From positions 1-15,198 of the forward strand of contig WQWD01000023.1 in assembly GCA_009785545.1 (NCBI GenBank): 15,198 bases of DNA, written 5' to 3'. The DNA is from Treponema sp. (lineage in GTDB: Bacteria; Spirochaetota; Spirochaetia; Treponematales; Breznakiellaceae). This document shows positions 6,074-13,456 of this stretch, piece after piece. Position numbers and translations under genes: made by a program. Every line of letters begins with the position of its first letter. The stretch's first letter is position 1. The notes under the pieces were generated by a model. It ran no database searches. It saw only the letters and a list, made by a program, of their open reading frames with translations, and was not told the DNA's origin.

Positions 6074-7048
6074 TCATAATATCTGCAAACTCTCCCGCGC
6101 CCGCTCTAACGCCCGCCGGGTGGGATTGCAGTACCGCTTCATCATGGTTATTTGCTCATTCCAGTCCTTATATTGCTCGTCAGGTAAGCGAAGCGCATAA
6201 TCAACCCCTGTACCGTCAATCTTTTTAATAAAGTTCTGTCCCGAAATATCATTGTCAACGCACAAGACCGCCTTTGCGCCCGGCGCAAAAACTTTTAAAC
6301 TATGTTCCAAAATATTGAGTTTAAGCCCCATCATCGAAATTAAAATACAATTTTTAAATCGCTCGCCTTTATGATAAGTTTTATAGTCAATATAGCTTAG
6401 TAAATCAATCGTCCCCTCAAAGAATAAGGCATAATCAAATTTATTGTCCTCTGAAAACCGAATATTAAAACCATAGCCGTATTTACTGCCGCCTGCAATG
6501 CCTTTAAATGGCTTGTTTGTTATGCCTTTAAGCTCCGCGCCGACTATTATGTTATGTTCATCATATATGGGAAAAATGGCGTTATTTGTGCCCTGTTCTT
6601 GGAATAATAATTTATTTCTTAAAAGAAAATCAACAATGCCTAAATTAATATTGCGCACTCTGTCCAAGTATCGCTCAACACCATCAGTTTTTCGATATGT
6701 AGAAATATCGCTCCAATTGAATGGTCGATTTCTGCGTGATGGTGCGTTTTCAACGTTGATGCTTGCCGAAGATGGCGCACCATTTGTCAACGCTGAAACA
6801 GCCTCTTTAAAGTTCATGCCCATATATCGCGTCAAATAATCAATCGCGTTCCCGCGCTCTTGCTTGCTATTCCAAACATACGCATTATCTGTAAACACAA
6901 GGCTATCATGCTCCGCGTGACGATACCGCCTCCCATCTGATACCAGCGGCACACCAACGCTAATCAAATAAGCCGCCAAATCAGCCTGTCGCGCTCGCCT
7001 AACATCTTCTTTCGAAATCGAACCTCTCTCGCCTATATCCCTATCCAT
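6074..7048 (-). CDS. DUF3991/TOPRIM primase-like protein
   Basis: This encodes 324 aa. Residues 15-90 resemble the CHC2 zinc-finger region of DnaG-like primases (ending G-N-A-I-D-Y-L then F-K-E-A-V), but the zinc ligands are missing. A DUF3991-like segment spans about 119-190. The TOPRIM core follows: F-F-E-G-T-I-D (Glu211) and C-V-D-N-D-I-S-G (Asp265, Asp267), the acidic metal-binding residues. Such proteins are common on clostridial plasmids and integrative elements, often near relaxases, and may prime synthesis on single-stranded transferred or replicating DNA. No helicase domain is present. The start is supported by AAGGGGAC about 5 nt upstream of the ATG. The exact reaction is unproven. 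Confidence 0.82.
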   Translation of the reverse strand: MDRDIGERGSISKEDVRRARQADLAAYLISVGVPLVSDGRRYRHAEHDSLVFTDNAYVWNSKQERGNAIDYLTRYMGMNFKEAVSALTNGAPSSASINVENAPSRRNRPFNWSDISTYRKTDGVERYLDRVRNINLGIVDFLLRNKLLFQEQGTNNAIFPIYDEHNIIVGAELKGITNKPFKGIAGGSKYGYGFNIRFSEDNKFDYALFFEGTIDLLSYIDYKTYHKGERFKNCILISMMGLKLNILEHSLKVFAPGAKAVLCVDNDISGQNFIKKIDGTGVDYALRLPDEQYKDWNEQITMMKRYCNPTRRALERARESLQIL

Positions 7049-7094
7049 TCCACGTCCCCTTTTTACCTGTCAAAAATTGTAAAATTATGTCTAT

Positions 7095-7166
7095 ATGATA
7101 CCAATATAAATATTGTATCATGTAGAGTTCAAAAAATAAAGTGAAATTTGTAAAATTTTTACAAAT
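7095..7166. promoter_or_regulatory. Two inverted repeats upstream of the TOPRIM gene
   Basis: TGATA-c-CAATAT pairs with ATATTG-TATCA across 7096-7120, and ATTTGTAAA (7146-7154) pairs with TTTACAAAT (7158-7166). Both lie in the short region upstream of the TOPRIM gene, after the int terminator. They may be operators for a dimeric regulator or replication sites; no clean promoter can be assigned. Confidence 0.4.
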
Positions 7167-7196
7167 AATTTTTGAGAATATAAAAAGTGCAGGTCA

Positions 7197-7223
7197 GCAA
7201 AAAAAGGTGAAATTGTCCACCTT
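7197..7223 (-). terminator. Intrinsic terminator of the integrase gene
   Basis: On the minus strand AAGGTG and CACCTT form a stem around an 8-nt loop, followed by a run of seven T (A-run at 7199-7205 on the plus strand). It starts about 10 nt after the int stop codon. This is a textbook Rho-independent terminator. Confidence 0.82.
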
Positions 7224-7233
7224 AATTTAAAAC

Positions 7234-8220
7234 TTACAGCATCATTCGTCGAATTTTCTTGGGGTTTAACTTTATCCCCTCATCACGTTTATTACTAAAT
7301 TCTTCCAATGGATTAAATGTGTCAAAATCCCTTTTCAAATCGTCACTGAACATATTGACATACTCCCGAACAATCGTCATGCTTGAATGCCCTAACATCT
7401 TTTGAAGTCGGAAAACGTCCCCGCCGTTTAATATCCATTTTTTAGCAAATGTGTGACGGAACAAATGCAATGAAGTTTTGTTTACACCACGTTTTAAGTT
7501 ATATTTGCGTATTGCCAATTTTAAACCGTTTTCTGATAAGCGAATCCCATTGACATTACAAAACAAGTAATCGTCGCCGTCGCCCTTTCTGTATTTCATG
7601 TAACCTTTTAGAACATCATGTAAAGTCTTGCTAATAGGAATTATTTGCTCGTTCCGATTTTTGGTTCGGCTTAATCTGATTGCTCCTGCGCCAAAGTCTA
7701 CATCTTTGATTTTCAAATCACAAATTGTCCCCACTCGATTCCCTGTTGCAAGCAAATAATTAACAATCACCCAATTTCTGTATTCGGCGAAAGTTGTCTT
7801 GCTTATCGTGGGTTTTTTCAGTAAAATAGCGAGTTCCTCATCTGTATATGTTTCTTTGATTTTCTTCTCGGTTCGCAACATCGAAATTTGAAAGGGGGCG
7901 GTGTAGCCTAACTTCATAAAATAATAGCACATGGCGCGAAGTGCGCGGATATTGGTATTGATTGACGTGTCGTTGAGCGTGTTCTTATTTTTTAGGTGCG
8001 TTATGTATTCAAAAACAACATTCTCATCAATAGTATTACATAATTTGGTGCAATCGTAAAATTTCTCGAAAGCCTCCATGCAAATTTTATAAAATTCTAT
8101 CGAATGTGGAGATAAATTTCGAGCTATGTTATAATTTTGATACTGCTCCATAGCCTTTAAAATTGTAACGTTATTTTCCTCGTAATTGTTGCTCTTTTCT
8201 AATTGTCCATAAAATTTCAC
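7234..8220 (-). CDS. int: Tyrosine recombinase (integrase)
   Basis: This encodes 328 aa. The frame is open to 8286, but the GTG at 8220 has GGAG 8 nt upstream, and bases beyond 8280 belong to a palindrome, so I start at 8220. Residues about 15-105 are an SAM-like core-binding domain; the catalytic domain holds A-T-G-N-R-V-G (Arg162), a Lys in R-T-K-N-R, H-L-F-R-H-T-F (His252, Arg255), L-G-H-S-S (His278) and the nucleophile in R-E-Y-V-N-M (Tyr287). All catalytic residues are intact. The enzyme should integrate and excise the element at the tRNA-Lys fragment found about 160 nt upstream of its start (8380-8424). It lies downstream of the XRE gene on the same strand. Confidence 0.92.
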   Translation of the reverse strand: MKFYGQLEKSNNYEENNVTILKAMEQYQNYNIARNLSPHSIEFYKICMEAFEKFYDCTKLCNTIDENVVFEYITHLKNKNTLNDTSINTNIRALRAMCYYFMKLGYTAPFQISMLRTEKKIKETYTDEELAILLKKPTISKTTFAEYRNWVIVNYLLATGNRVGTICDLKIKDVDFGAGAIRLSRTKNRNEQIIPISKTLHDVLKGYMKYRKGDGDDYLFCNVNGIRLSENGLKLAIRKYNLKRGVNKTSLHLFRHTFAKKWILNGGDVFRLQKMLGHSSMTIVREYVNMFSDDLKRDFDTFNPLEEFSNKRDEGIKLNPKKIRRMML

Positions 8221-8279
8221 GAAAATCACTCCATACTGTAAATTTTTATTTCTTTTACATTTACAATATGCTTTTAAAA

Positions 8280-8325
8280 AAGACACTATGATTAGGCAAA
8301 AATACCTAAAAAATCATAGTGTCTT
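8280..8325. repeat. Inverted 14-nt repeat, candidate integrase arm sites
   Basis: AAGACACTATGATT at 8280-8293 recurs as its exact complement at 8312-8325, with an 18-nt spacer. A third, degenerate copy in direct orientation lies at 8492-8510 (12 of 14 bases identical, similarity continuing for 19). The copies flank the tRNA-like core at 8380-8424. This is the layout expected of arm-type integrase binding sites. The inverted pair could also form a hairpin in the int leader. Confidence 0.55.
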
Positions 8326-8379
8326 GTCCAACTTTCATTTTTTGCCAAAACTCTTAAAAATACTGTGTTTTAGCGGTTT

Positions 8380-8424
8380 TGGTGAGCCATCGGGGTCTTG
8401 AACCCCGGACAACTTGATTAAAAG
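8380..8424 (-). other. attP core: 3' part of a tRNA-Lys(UUU) gene
   Basis: Read on the minus strand from 8424, the segment gives an anticodon loop C-TTT-TAA, the 3' anticodon strand TCAAG, a 5-nt variable region TTGTC, a T-arm CGGGG-TTCAAGA-CCCCG, the 3' acceptor strand ATGGCTC, discriminator A and CCA. Every segment has the proper tRNA length. The 5' half of the tRNA is absent. Such 3' fragments are typical of attP in elements that integrate into tRNA genes: the fragment rebuilds the interrupted host gene. Int is oriented to lie directly downstream of the rebuilt tRNA after integration. Confidence 0.88.
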
Positions 8425-8491
8425 GTTCAAAAAATTGTCCACATAATTCCGACCCGCTTTATTAGCAGTATGTTATTTGATTTTTAGCATT

Positions 8492-8510
8492 AAGACACCA
8501 TAATTAAGCA
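8492..8510 (+). repeat. Third copy of the arm-type repeat
   Basis: It matches 16 of 19 bases with 8280-8298 and lies on the opposite side of the tRNA-like core. It supports a bipartite attP with arm sites on both sides. Confidence 0.5.
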
Positions 8511-8583
8511 TATCGTAAAATCGATTTTGATTTTATCATAGTTCTGTTAGTTTGTCAATAGTTTTTTAATAATAATTTAAATT

Positions 8584-8796
8584 TTATTCCCTTTCACGCT
8601 CAATAACAAATAAATCATTAGGCGCACAATCCAAAACCTTACAAAGTTTTTCGATAGTTTCAAGATATATCGCCGTGGATTCGTTGTTGCATAAACGGTT
8701 AACCGTTTCGTAATTGCTTTCTAACTCTTTAACAAGCCAGTAACGAGTTTTATTATTTTTGTCAAGTATTTCCTGAATATTTAAGTTAATCAACAT
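8584..8796 (-). CDS. XRE-family helix-turn-helix regulator
   Basis: This encodes 70 aa, starting at the ATG at 8796, which follows AGGGGTG closely; a GTG two codons earlier overlaps that site and is less likely. The short sequence matches a single Cro/C1-type HTH domain: helix N-I-Q-E-I-L-D-K, turn, T-R-Y-W-L-V-K-E-L, recognition region N-Y-E-T-V-N-R-L, and the C-terminal I-E-K-L-C-K-V-L-D-C-A-P-N-D-L-F, a very common XRE ending. It lies between attP and a divergent membrane gene, with a palindrome (8849-8863) in the shared region, and probably represses itself and perhaps int or the 8915 operon. Confidence 0.82.
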   Translation of the reverse strand: MLINLNIQEILDKNNKTRYWLVKELESNYETVNRLCNNESTAIYLETIEKLCKVLDCAPNDLFVIERERE

Positions 8797-8848
8797 AATC
8801 ACCCCTAATAATTCTACAATAAAATTAGCTGGAGCGTAATTAAGTTGA

Positions 8849-8874
8849 ATCTATAGTATAGATACATCTTGACT
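8849..8874. promoter_or_regulatory. Palindromic operator and promoter in the xre/membrane-gene gap
   Basis: The 15-bp palindrome ATCTATA-G-TATAGAT (8849-8863) lies directly upstream of TTGACT (8869-8874), a -35 for the plus-strand genes; a weak TGTAAT follows at 17-nt spacing (8892-8897). It is the obvious candidate site for the XRE protein. Confidence 0.5.
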
Positions 8875-8914
8875 ATTTTATCTGATTATGATGTAATAAT
8901 TATGGAGAATATTG

Positions 8915-9256
8915 GTGAAAAAAGTAAAAAGGTACTTTGATATGTTTTGGTTAATTCTTGTGTTGATTATTATTAGTTTTCCTTTTGCCGCCCTTGTGAT
9001 TTTCGGCGGGCTTCTTACTGGAATTTTCTTTATACTCGCCTTTTTGTTGATTGCTTTTATATGGATTTTGGTTGCGGTAAGTTGCATTGGTGGGATAGTT
9101 TTGTTCTTTAGCGGATTTGGGGGAAGAAACCTAAATGTTTCACAGCAATTATGGAAATTGTTTGGGTGCTGGTTAGGGGCGACGGCTTGCGGGTTCGTCG
9201 GGTACTGGCTTTCTCAATTGGCTTTGTTTTTATGGAGGCTTATCTTTCAATCGTAA
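8915..9256 (+). CDS. Small membrane protein, unknown function
   Basis: This encodes 113 aa from the GTG at 8915, with GGAG 7 nt upstream; a TTG one codon earlier is possible. A basic N-terminus (K-K-V-K-R) is followed by hydrophobic segments at about 10-32, 34-67 (long enough for one or two spans) and 80-108, with a Gly-rich loop F-S-G-F-G-G-R between. It is an integral membrane protein with no recognised catalytic motif. It heads a same-strand group with the J-domain and Sel1 genes. The 143-nt gap to the J-domain gene may contain a further promoter, with TATAAA-like boxes but no convincing -35. Confidence 0.65.
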   Translation: MKKVKRYFDMFWLILVLIIISFPFAALVIFGGLLTGIFFILAFLLIAFIWILVAVSCIGGIVLFFSGFGGRNLNVSQQLWKLFGCWLGATACGFVGYWLSQLALFLWRLIFQS

Positions 9257-9399
9257 ATGATTTTTGAATCTTTGATTTTAATTTTAACAAAAGATTTTCA
9301 ATTATGTTATAAAGTTTTTAAAAAAGCATATTTTACCTTTTTTTTGGTGGCGTTGTACAATAAGATAAAGGCAGTGCGAAAATATTCGAGGACGAAATC

Positions 9400-11298
9400 A
9401 TGTCGAACCCATATAAAATATTGGAAGTCAGTGAAAATGCGACAGATAAAGAGATAAAAAGAGCACGAAACAGGCTTGTAAGCAAGTTTCATCCTGATAA
9501 ACACCCGAATGTTGTCGAAGGTAGCGCGAAATATAATGAATTGCTAGAAAAAACGAAAGAAATAAATTGGGCGTACGAGGAAATTCAAAAACAACGTGTG
9601 GGTGAAAAACGGCGCGGGAGCGAGCAACAAAAGCAAGCCGATGAACAACACTGGCGCGATGAGCGAGAGCGTAAAGCGCGTGAAAGAGAAAAGGCGAGAG
9701 CGGAACGTGAGAAAAGAGAACGCGAGGCTGAAAAGCGTCGACGAGCAGAGCGAGAACGTCAAGAGTCGGCGGCGAAAGCGGAGCGTGAGAGGAAAGAGCG
9801 CGAATGGCAACGTGATTGGACAGGGCGAGAGCGCAAAGAGTGGGAAGAAGCGCGGCGCAAATGGGAATTTGAACGGCAAAAGTGGGAAAAAGAGCGGCGT
9901 GAATGGGAAGATGAACAGAGCCAACGGGGAACACGATGGACGAGCCGTTGGGAAAAATGGAATGCAATGTGGGAAAAAGAGCGCAAAGTTTGGGAGGACG
10001 AGGCGCAGAGATGGAAAACCGAACAACGTTGGTATGATGAGAAAGAGCGTCAAGAACACGAAGAAGCGACGGCGCGGGCTAAAGCGGAGCAGGAGGTGAA
10101 AGAACGCGAGGAAAAACGCCGTAGCGAAGAACGAGAGCGGCGCGAGCGTGAGGAGGCAGAGCAACGCCGACAGGAGGAGCAGAAGAGCAGGGAACGCGAG
10201 AAAGCCGAGCGGGAGCGTCGGGCGCAGGAACAAGCGGAGCGCGAACGCAAAGAGGGAGAAACGGTAGCGAAAGCTGAACAAGAACGTAAAGCGCGGGAAA
10301 GGGCAGAAGCGGAGCAACGCGAACGGGTATTTCAAGCTGAACAGCAAGAACGCGAACTATTATGGGCAGTCGAAAAAATTAGAGCAGGCGCACCAGCGCG
10401 AGATTTTGTAGTCATGTTCGGGAAATACAAGTGGCGCATACTTGATGTGAAAGATGATAGAGTGTTGATTATCACAGATGAGATTATAGAGCGTCAGGCG
10501 TGTCACGAAACCAAAATACCCCACGAAAAAAATGTTGAAATCACATGGAAGGATTGCACTTTACGAACATATTTGAACCAAGAGTTTTATAATAGCTTTA
10601 CCGATGCAGAGAAAGTGAAAATTATCAACCTCTACAACAAGACCCCGACGAATCCATGGTTTACCCCAAAACGCCGTAAAAATATCATAGAATACACAGC
10701 CGATTGTATATTTTTGCTTAACCTAGAAGAAATTGTAAAATATTTCGGAGATAGCGGACAGTTAGATTACAGACCCAAAATGAGTTCCGCCGAAAAATCT
10801 ATTTGGGATTACTGGTATAAAACCGCTAAAAGAGAACATCGAAAAGAATTTAAAGCTCTTGGGTTTCCTAAAAAAGCCTTTTTTATTATGGACGACTTTA
10901 ATCTGCGCAGAGTAGCGAAACATAATCAAAAAGCGCATTGGTGGTGGTTGCGCTCGTCCGGCGGTGATAATCAGTCAGTTGCGAATGTTTACGGCGACAG
11001 CATTATCGGCGGTGAGGGTCTGATTTCAATGAGTGGAGAGCGTGCAACTTTTGGGGAGGGCGGTGTCCGTCCGGCTTTGTGGTTACATTTGGGGGAGCGA
11101 TACTCGCAAAATATGGAAAAGCCGTCATCTCAAATTTCAGAAGAAATTGTGCGCAATGCCACGCGGGAGTATATGGAGGCAACAGGGCGAGTTATTGATA
11201 ATTTCACACAACAGGATAAAGACATTGTATTTGAACGAGTTCAAATGGATTTAATGAGTTATGCAAACGCTTATAATTCAAGATACGAGAAGATTTAA
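9400..11298 (+). CDS. J-domain / long charged helix / DUF6273 protein
   Basis: This encodes 632 aa and starts at ATG with GAGGA 7 nt upstream. Residues 1-66 are a J-domain (P-Y-K-I-L-E-V, then the essential H-P-D in F-H-P-D-K-H-P), which in known proteins stimulates Hsp70 ATPase. Residues about 67-335 are almost only Arg, Glu, Lys, Gln and Ala and should form a long helix or coiled coil; within 136-212 Trp recurs at seven-residue spacing. Residues about 338-565 match DUF6273: V-M-F-G-K-Y-K-W-R-I-L-D-V near the start, W-W-L-R-S-S-G-G and G-G-V-R-P-A-L-W-L at the end. The tail 566-632 is unassigned. No DnaK is encoded here, so host DnaK is the likely partner. It is followed by a Sel1 gene after 31 nt. 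Confidence 0.88.
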   Translation: MSNPYKILEVSENATDKEIKRARNRLVSKFHPDKHPNVVEGSAKYNELLEKTKEINWAYEEIQKQRVGEKRRGSEQQKQADEQHWRDERERKAREREKARAEREKREREAEKRRRAERERQESAAKAERERKEREWQRDWTGRERKEWEEARRKWEFERQKWEKERREWEDEQSQRGTRWTSRWEKWNAMWEKERKVWEDEAQRWKTEQRWYDEKERQEHEEATARAKAEQEVKEREEKRRSEERERREREEAEQRRQEEQKSREREKAERERRAQEQAERERKEGETVAKAEQERKARERAEAEQRERVFQAEQQERELLWAVEKIRAGAPARDFVVMFGKYKWRILDVKDDRVLIITDEIIERQACHETKIPHEKNVEITWKDCTLRTYLNQEFYNSFTDAEKVKIINLYNKTPTNPWFTPKRRKNIIEYTADCIFLLNLEEIVKYFGDSGQLDYRPKMSSAEKSIWDYWYKTAKREHRKEFKALGFPKKAFFIMDDFNLRRVAKHNQKAHWWWLRSSGGDNQSVANVYGDSIIGGEGLISMSGERATFGEGGVRPALWLHLGERYSQNMEKPSSQISEEIVRNATREYMEATGRVIDNFTQQDKDIVFERVQMDLMSYANAYNSRYEKI

Positions 11299-11329
11299 TT
11301 TAACTTAAGCTTAACAAAAGGTATTTTTT

Positions 11330-12223
11330 ATGGATAAGAACGCAGTAAACAAAAAGGCAAATTTGCATTATGATAATCGCGATTTTAAGCAAGCGGAAAA
11401 ATATTATCTTGAAGCCGCAAGTCAAAATTGTGAAAAATCAATGTATAGACTGTATTGCACGTATATCGAGGGCAAAAAAGGTGTGCGCAAGGACACTGAA
11501 ACGGCTATAAAGTGGCTTTTTAAAGCCGTCGAGAAAGGATATGCGCCCGCTCAATGCAATTTGGGTGAGGAATATCTTTTAGGCGGCAACTTAACTAAAA
11601 ACTCTGAAAAAGCATTAGAATGTTTTCATAAAGCGGCTAAACAGGGGGACGCAGGAGCGCAATTTAATTTAGGCTGTATTTATGATGAGGGACAAATCGT
11701 TCCGCCGGACTACGCACAAGCCGTCAAGTGGTACACTTTGGCGGTGGAGCAGGGATATGATTTGGCGTTCAATAATTTAAGTTTGATATACAGAGAGGGG
11801 CGACCGAATGTTTTAAAAAATCTTGAAAAATCAAAAGAATTATCTGCAAAAGGGGCGAAATTAGGCGATAAATTGGCTCGTCGTAATTTGAATATGACTA
11901 ATTGGAAAAGTCAATTAATTCCGTATCTTCTTTTAGGATTGATTGTAATATCTCCATATTTAGTTGTGCTTTTTGGGACAGATATAATTCACGATTTATG
12001 GGCAGACGGCGCATATTACGCCAGCGTTCCAGCGTTCTTGCTTGCAATTGCTCCGCTGGCGGGGTTCGTGGCCGTCGCGTATATCATAATTCGCGCGTTA
12101 AATTTATTAATCCACACGTTCACGTTTATGTTTTATTTCTTCTTCGTTTGCGGGATTTTAAACATAATCCAGACGATAACAATTTTTAAGTGTAAAGCCC
12201 AACTTTATGGCGGCGATGGTTAG
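11330..12223 (+). CDS. Sel1-repeat protein with C-terminal membrane segments
   Basis: This encodes 297 aa. Sel1-type TPR-like repeats of about 36 residues run from about 36 to 180, recognisable by A-x-x-N-L-G-x-x-Y and A-x-x-W-x-x-x-A-x-x-x-G. Three hydrophobic spans follow at about 197-217, 231-255 and 263-285, so the repeats should face the cytoplasm as a protein-binding scaffold anchored in the membrane. The ribosome site is weak (AAAGG). The spacing of 31 nt from the J-domain gene implies one transcript, and Sel1 and J-domain proteins often share interaction networks. Substrate unknown. It converges on the toxin operon; only a weak AGGAAA/TTTCCT stem separates them. Confidence 0.82.
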   Translation: MDKNAVNKKANLHYDNRDFKQAEKYYLEAASQNCEKSMYRLYCTYIEGKKGVRKDTETAIKWLFKAVEKGYAPAQCNLGEEYLLGGNLTKNSEKALECFHKAAKQGDAGAQFNLGCIYDEGQIVPPDYAQAVKWYTLAVEQGYDLAFNNLSLIYREGRPNVLKNLEKSKELSAKGAKLGDKLARRNLNMTNWKSQLIPYLLLGLIVISPYLVVLFGTDIIHDLWADGAYYASVPAFLLAIAPLAGFVAVAYIIIRALNLLIHTFTFMFYFFFVCGILNIIQTITIFKCKAQLYGGDG

Positions 12224-12266
12224 GAAAGTTTTCAAGCTAAACATAATTTTTTCCTCATTTTTTAAT

Positions 12267-13106
12267 TCATCGTTCGATTTCTAACCCTGATTCGCGGTCA
12301 ACCTCCATTTCGTGCCCCGTGATTTCTTTATAGTCGTCGGGTGTTATTTTGTTCAAATAATGTTCGCTTTCGATGATTAACAATTGCTCGGCGGGGCTGG
12401 ACGGCATGGGTGATTTTAGTGCGCCGTCAAGTTCATGCTCGCTAAAAAATCCAGCGCGAACGGCATTGATTTTTAATGTTTTGTATTGGATTTCGGTTTC
12501 GTTCTGTTGGGATTTTAAAGATGATAAACTTTCGCTATCTGTTTCTTCGGAAATGCGCTTGGATAATTTGATATGCTGATTTTTATCGCTTAATAATTCT
12601 TGTTTGATGATGTCTTTATTTATCAAGCCCTTTTCGTTGCCCGTTGCTGGGTCGATTGCCATGATGTCGCTGACTTCTCTATTGTGCGGGTCGGTCAATT
12701 TCTCTGCTAATATTCGTCGTTCAATTCTCGCCCAAACGCTTTGCGCGTATTCGTGTTCCGACGCTCCATCACGACGCAGGTCTGTTCCCTCGATTACGTG
12801 AATTTGTCCAGCCGCTTGCTCGGCAAATGATTTTGAACAAGCGTCCCAAAATTCTTGTTCTTCTAATTTTGTTGTGCCGTATTTTATTGTTATAGCCCCA
12901 TCTTCAAGTTCAAATTCGACTCCACCCGTTTCAAGTTCTTCACGATGTTCGAGCAACTTCATTTCAAGAGTTTTTAAGACCTTTTCTTCGGCGATACTTT
13001 TCGCGTTTGCTTCGTCACCAATCCCATCAGTTCGACCATGCCAAAAACACGCCTCGTCCGGCTCGATTTCAAAACAACGAGCATATTTATTTACATCAAA
13101 TTTCAC
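12267..13106 (-). CDS. Putative toxin fused to a relaxase-type C-terminal domain
   Basis: This encodes 279 aa, starting at GTG. Residues about 15-160 (A-C-F-W-H-G-R-T-D-G-I-G; K-T-L-E-M; F-W-D-A-C-S-K-S-F-A; V-I-E-G-T-D-L-R; I-D-P-A-T-G) resemble, from memory, a domain at the C-termini of polymorphic/contact-dependent toxins with C-F-W-S-G-R-T and I-D-P-E-T-G motifs. Residues about 162-279 match the C-terminal region of this element's relaxase: I-I-K, S-Q-Q..Y-x-x-L-K-I, L-L-I-I-x-x-E, L-N-x-I, Y-x-x-x-x-G and a shared E-I-E-R end. The tail should give it the relaxase's transport or docking property. It has no relaxase catalytic core. Enzyme activity is unassigned (NADase or nuclease are guesses). 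Gene order follows a putative immunity gene. Confidence 0.6.
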   Translation of the reverse strand: MKFDVNKYARCFEIEPDEACFWHGRTDGIGDEANAKSIAEEKVLKTLEMKLLEHREELETGGVEFELEDGAITIKYGTTKLEEQEFWDACSKSFAEQAAGQIHVIEGTDLRRDGASEHEYAQSVWARIERRILAEKLTDPHNREVSDIMAIDPATGNEKGLINKDIIKQELLSDKNQHIKLSKRISEETDSESLSSLKSQQNETEIQYKTLKINAVRAGFFSEHELDGALKSPMPSSPAEQLLIIESEHYLNKITPDDYKEITGHEMEVDRESGLEIER

Positions 13107-13125
13107 GTTTCTTTTTATCCTTATT

Positions 13126-13389
13126 TTACCAAACTGCTAAATTTTCGCCTTGTTTTTTTCCCTCGCTTATTATATAAGCGATTACTTCATCTTTTATGTT
13201 GTCGTCAATCGGTTCTGTGCGAAAATTTTTTTCTTCGATTTGAAACAGCCAATTTACATCATTTTTCTTAAACGCAAACGTGTCTGTGTCAATTTCGTTT
13301 TCACCTCTGACGCTGATTTTTTTCCCTGCAAACTTGTCATTTTCTTCAAAGTGGATTTTAAGACGATTATGCCAATACTCAATCTTCAT
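13126..13389 (-). CDS. Small putative immunity protein
   Basis: This encodes 87 aa from the ATG at 13389, preceded by AGGGGGCG; an adjacent upstream TTG is less likely. The pattern G-K-K-I-S-V-R-G-E, F-A-F-K-K-N-D-V-N-W and E-P-I-D-D-N-I-K-D-E-V-I-A-Y-I resembles small immunity proteins (Imm74-like, by memory) that partner the C-F-W-S-G-R-T toxin type. Its stop lies 19 nt before the 279-aa gene start, and the pair has its own promoter. It is compact, acidic and without signal or membrane segments, as expected of a cytoplasmic inhibitor. The immunity-first order resembles toxin-antitoxin operons. Family assignment is tentative. Confidence 0.5.
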   Translation of the reverse strand: MKIEYWHNRLKIHFEENDKFAGKKISVRGENEIDTDTFAFKKNDVNWLFQIEEKNFRTEPIDDNIKDEVIAYIISEGKKQGENLAVW

Positions 13390-13412
13390 CAAAAACGCCC
13401 CCTTTTCTGCTT

Positions 13413-13441
13413 ATTATATCACACTTTTCAGGATATTGCAA
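13413..13441 (-). promoter_or_regulatory. Strong promoter of the immunity/toxin operon
   Basis: On the minus strand TTGCAA (13436-13441) and a perfect TATAAT (13413-13418) are 17 nt apart, with TG preceding the -10 (extended). It lies between the relaxase stop and the small gene, so the pair is expressed independently of mobilization genes. Confidence 0.82.
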
Positions 13442-13456
13442 GCAAAATTTAAACAT

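Noticed and set aside
8340..8460. A complete functional tRNA gene
   Set aside because: Only the segment from anticodon loop to CCA is present; the bases before it do not form the 5' anticodon strand, D-arm or acceptor.
9257..9457. 66-codon frame between the membrane and J-domain genes
   Set aside because: No ribosome site, abuts the upstream stop, and overlaps the J-domain start out of frame.
9428..10347. Long open frames antisense to, or out of frame with, the charged helix of the J-domain protein
   Set aside because: They are low-complexity by-products of an Arg/Glu-rich codon repeat; the plus frame has the J-domain, DUF6273 and a good ribosome site.
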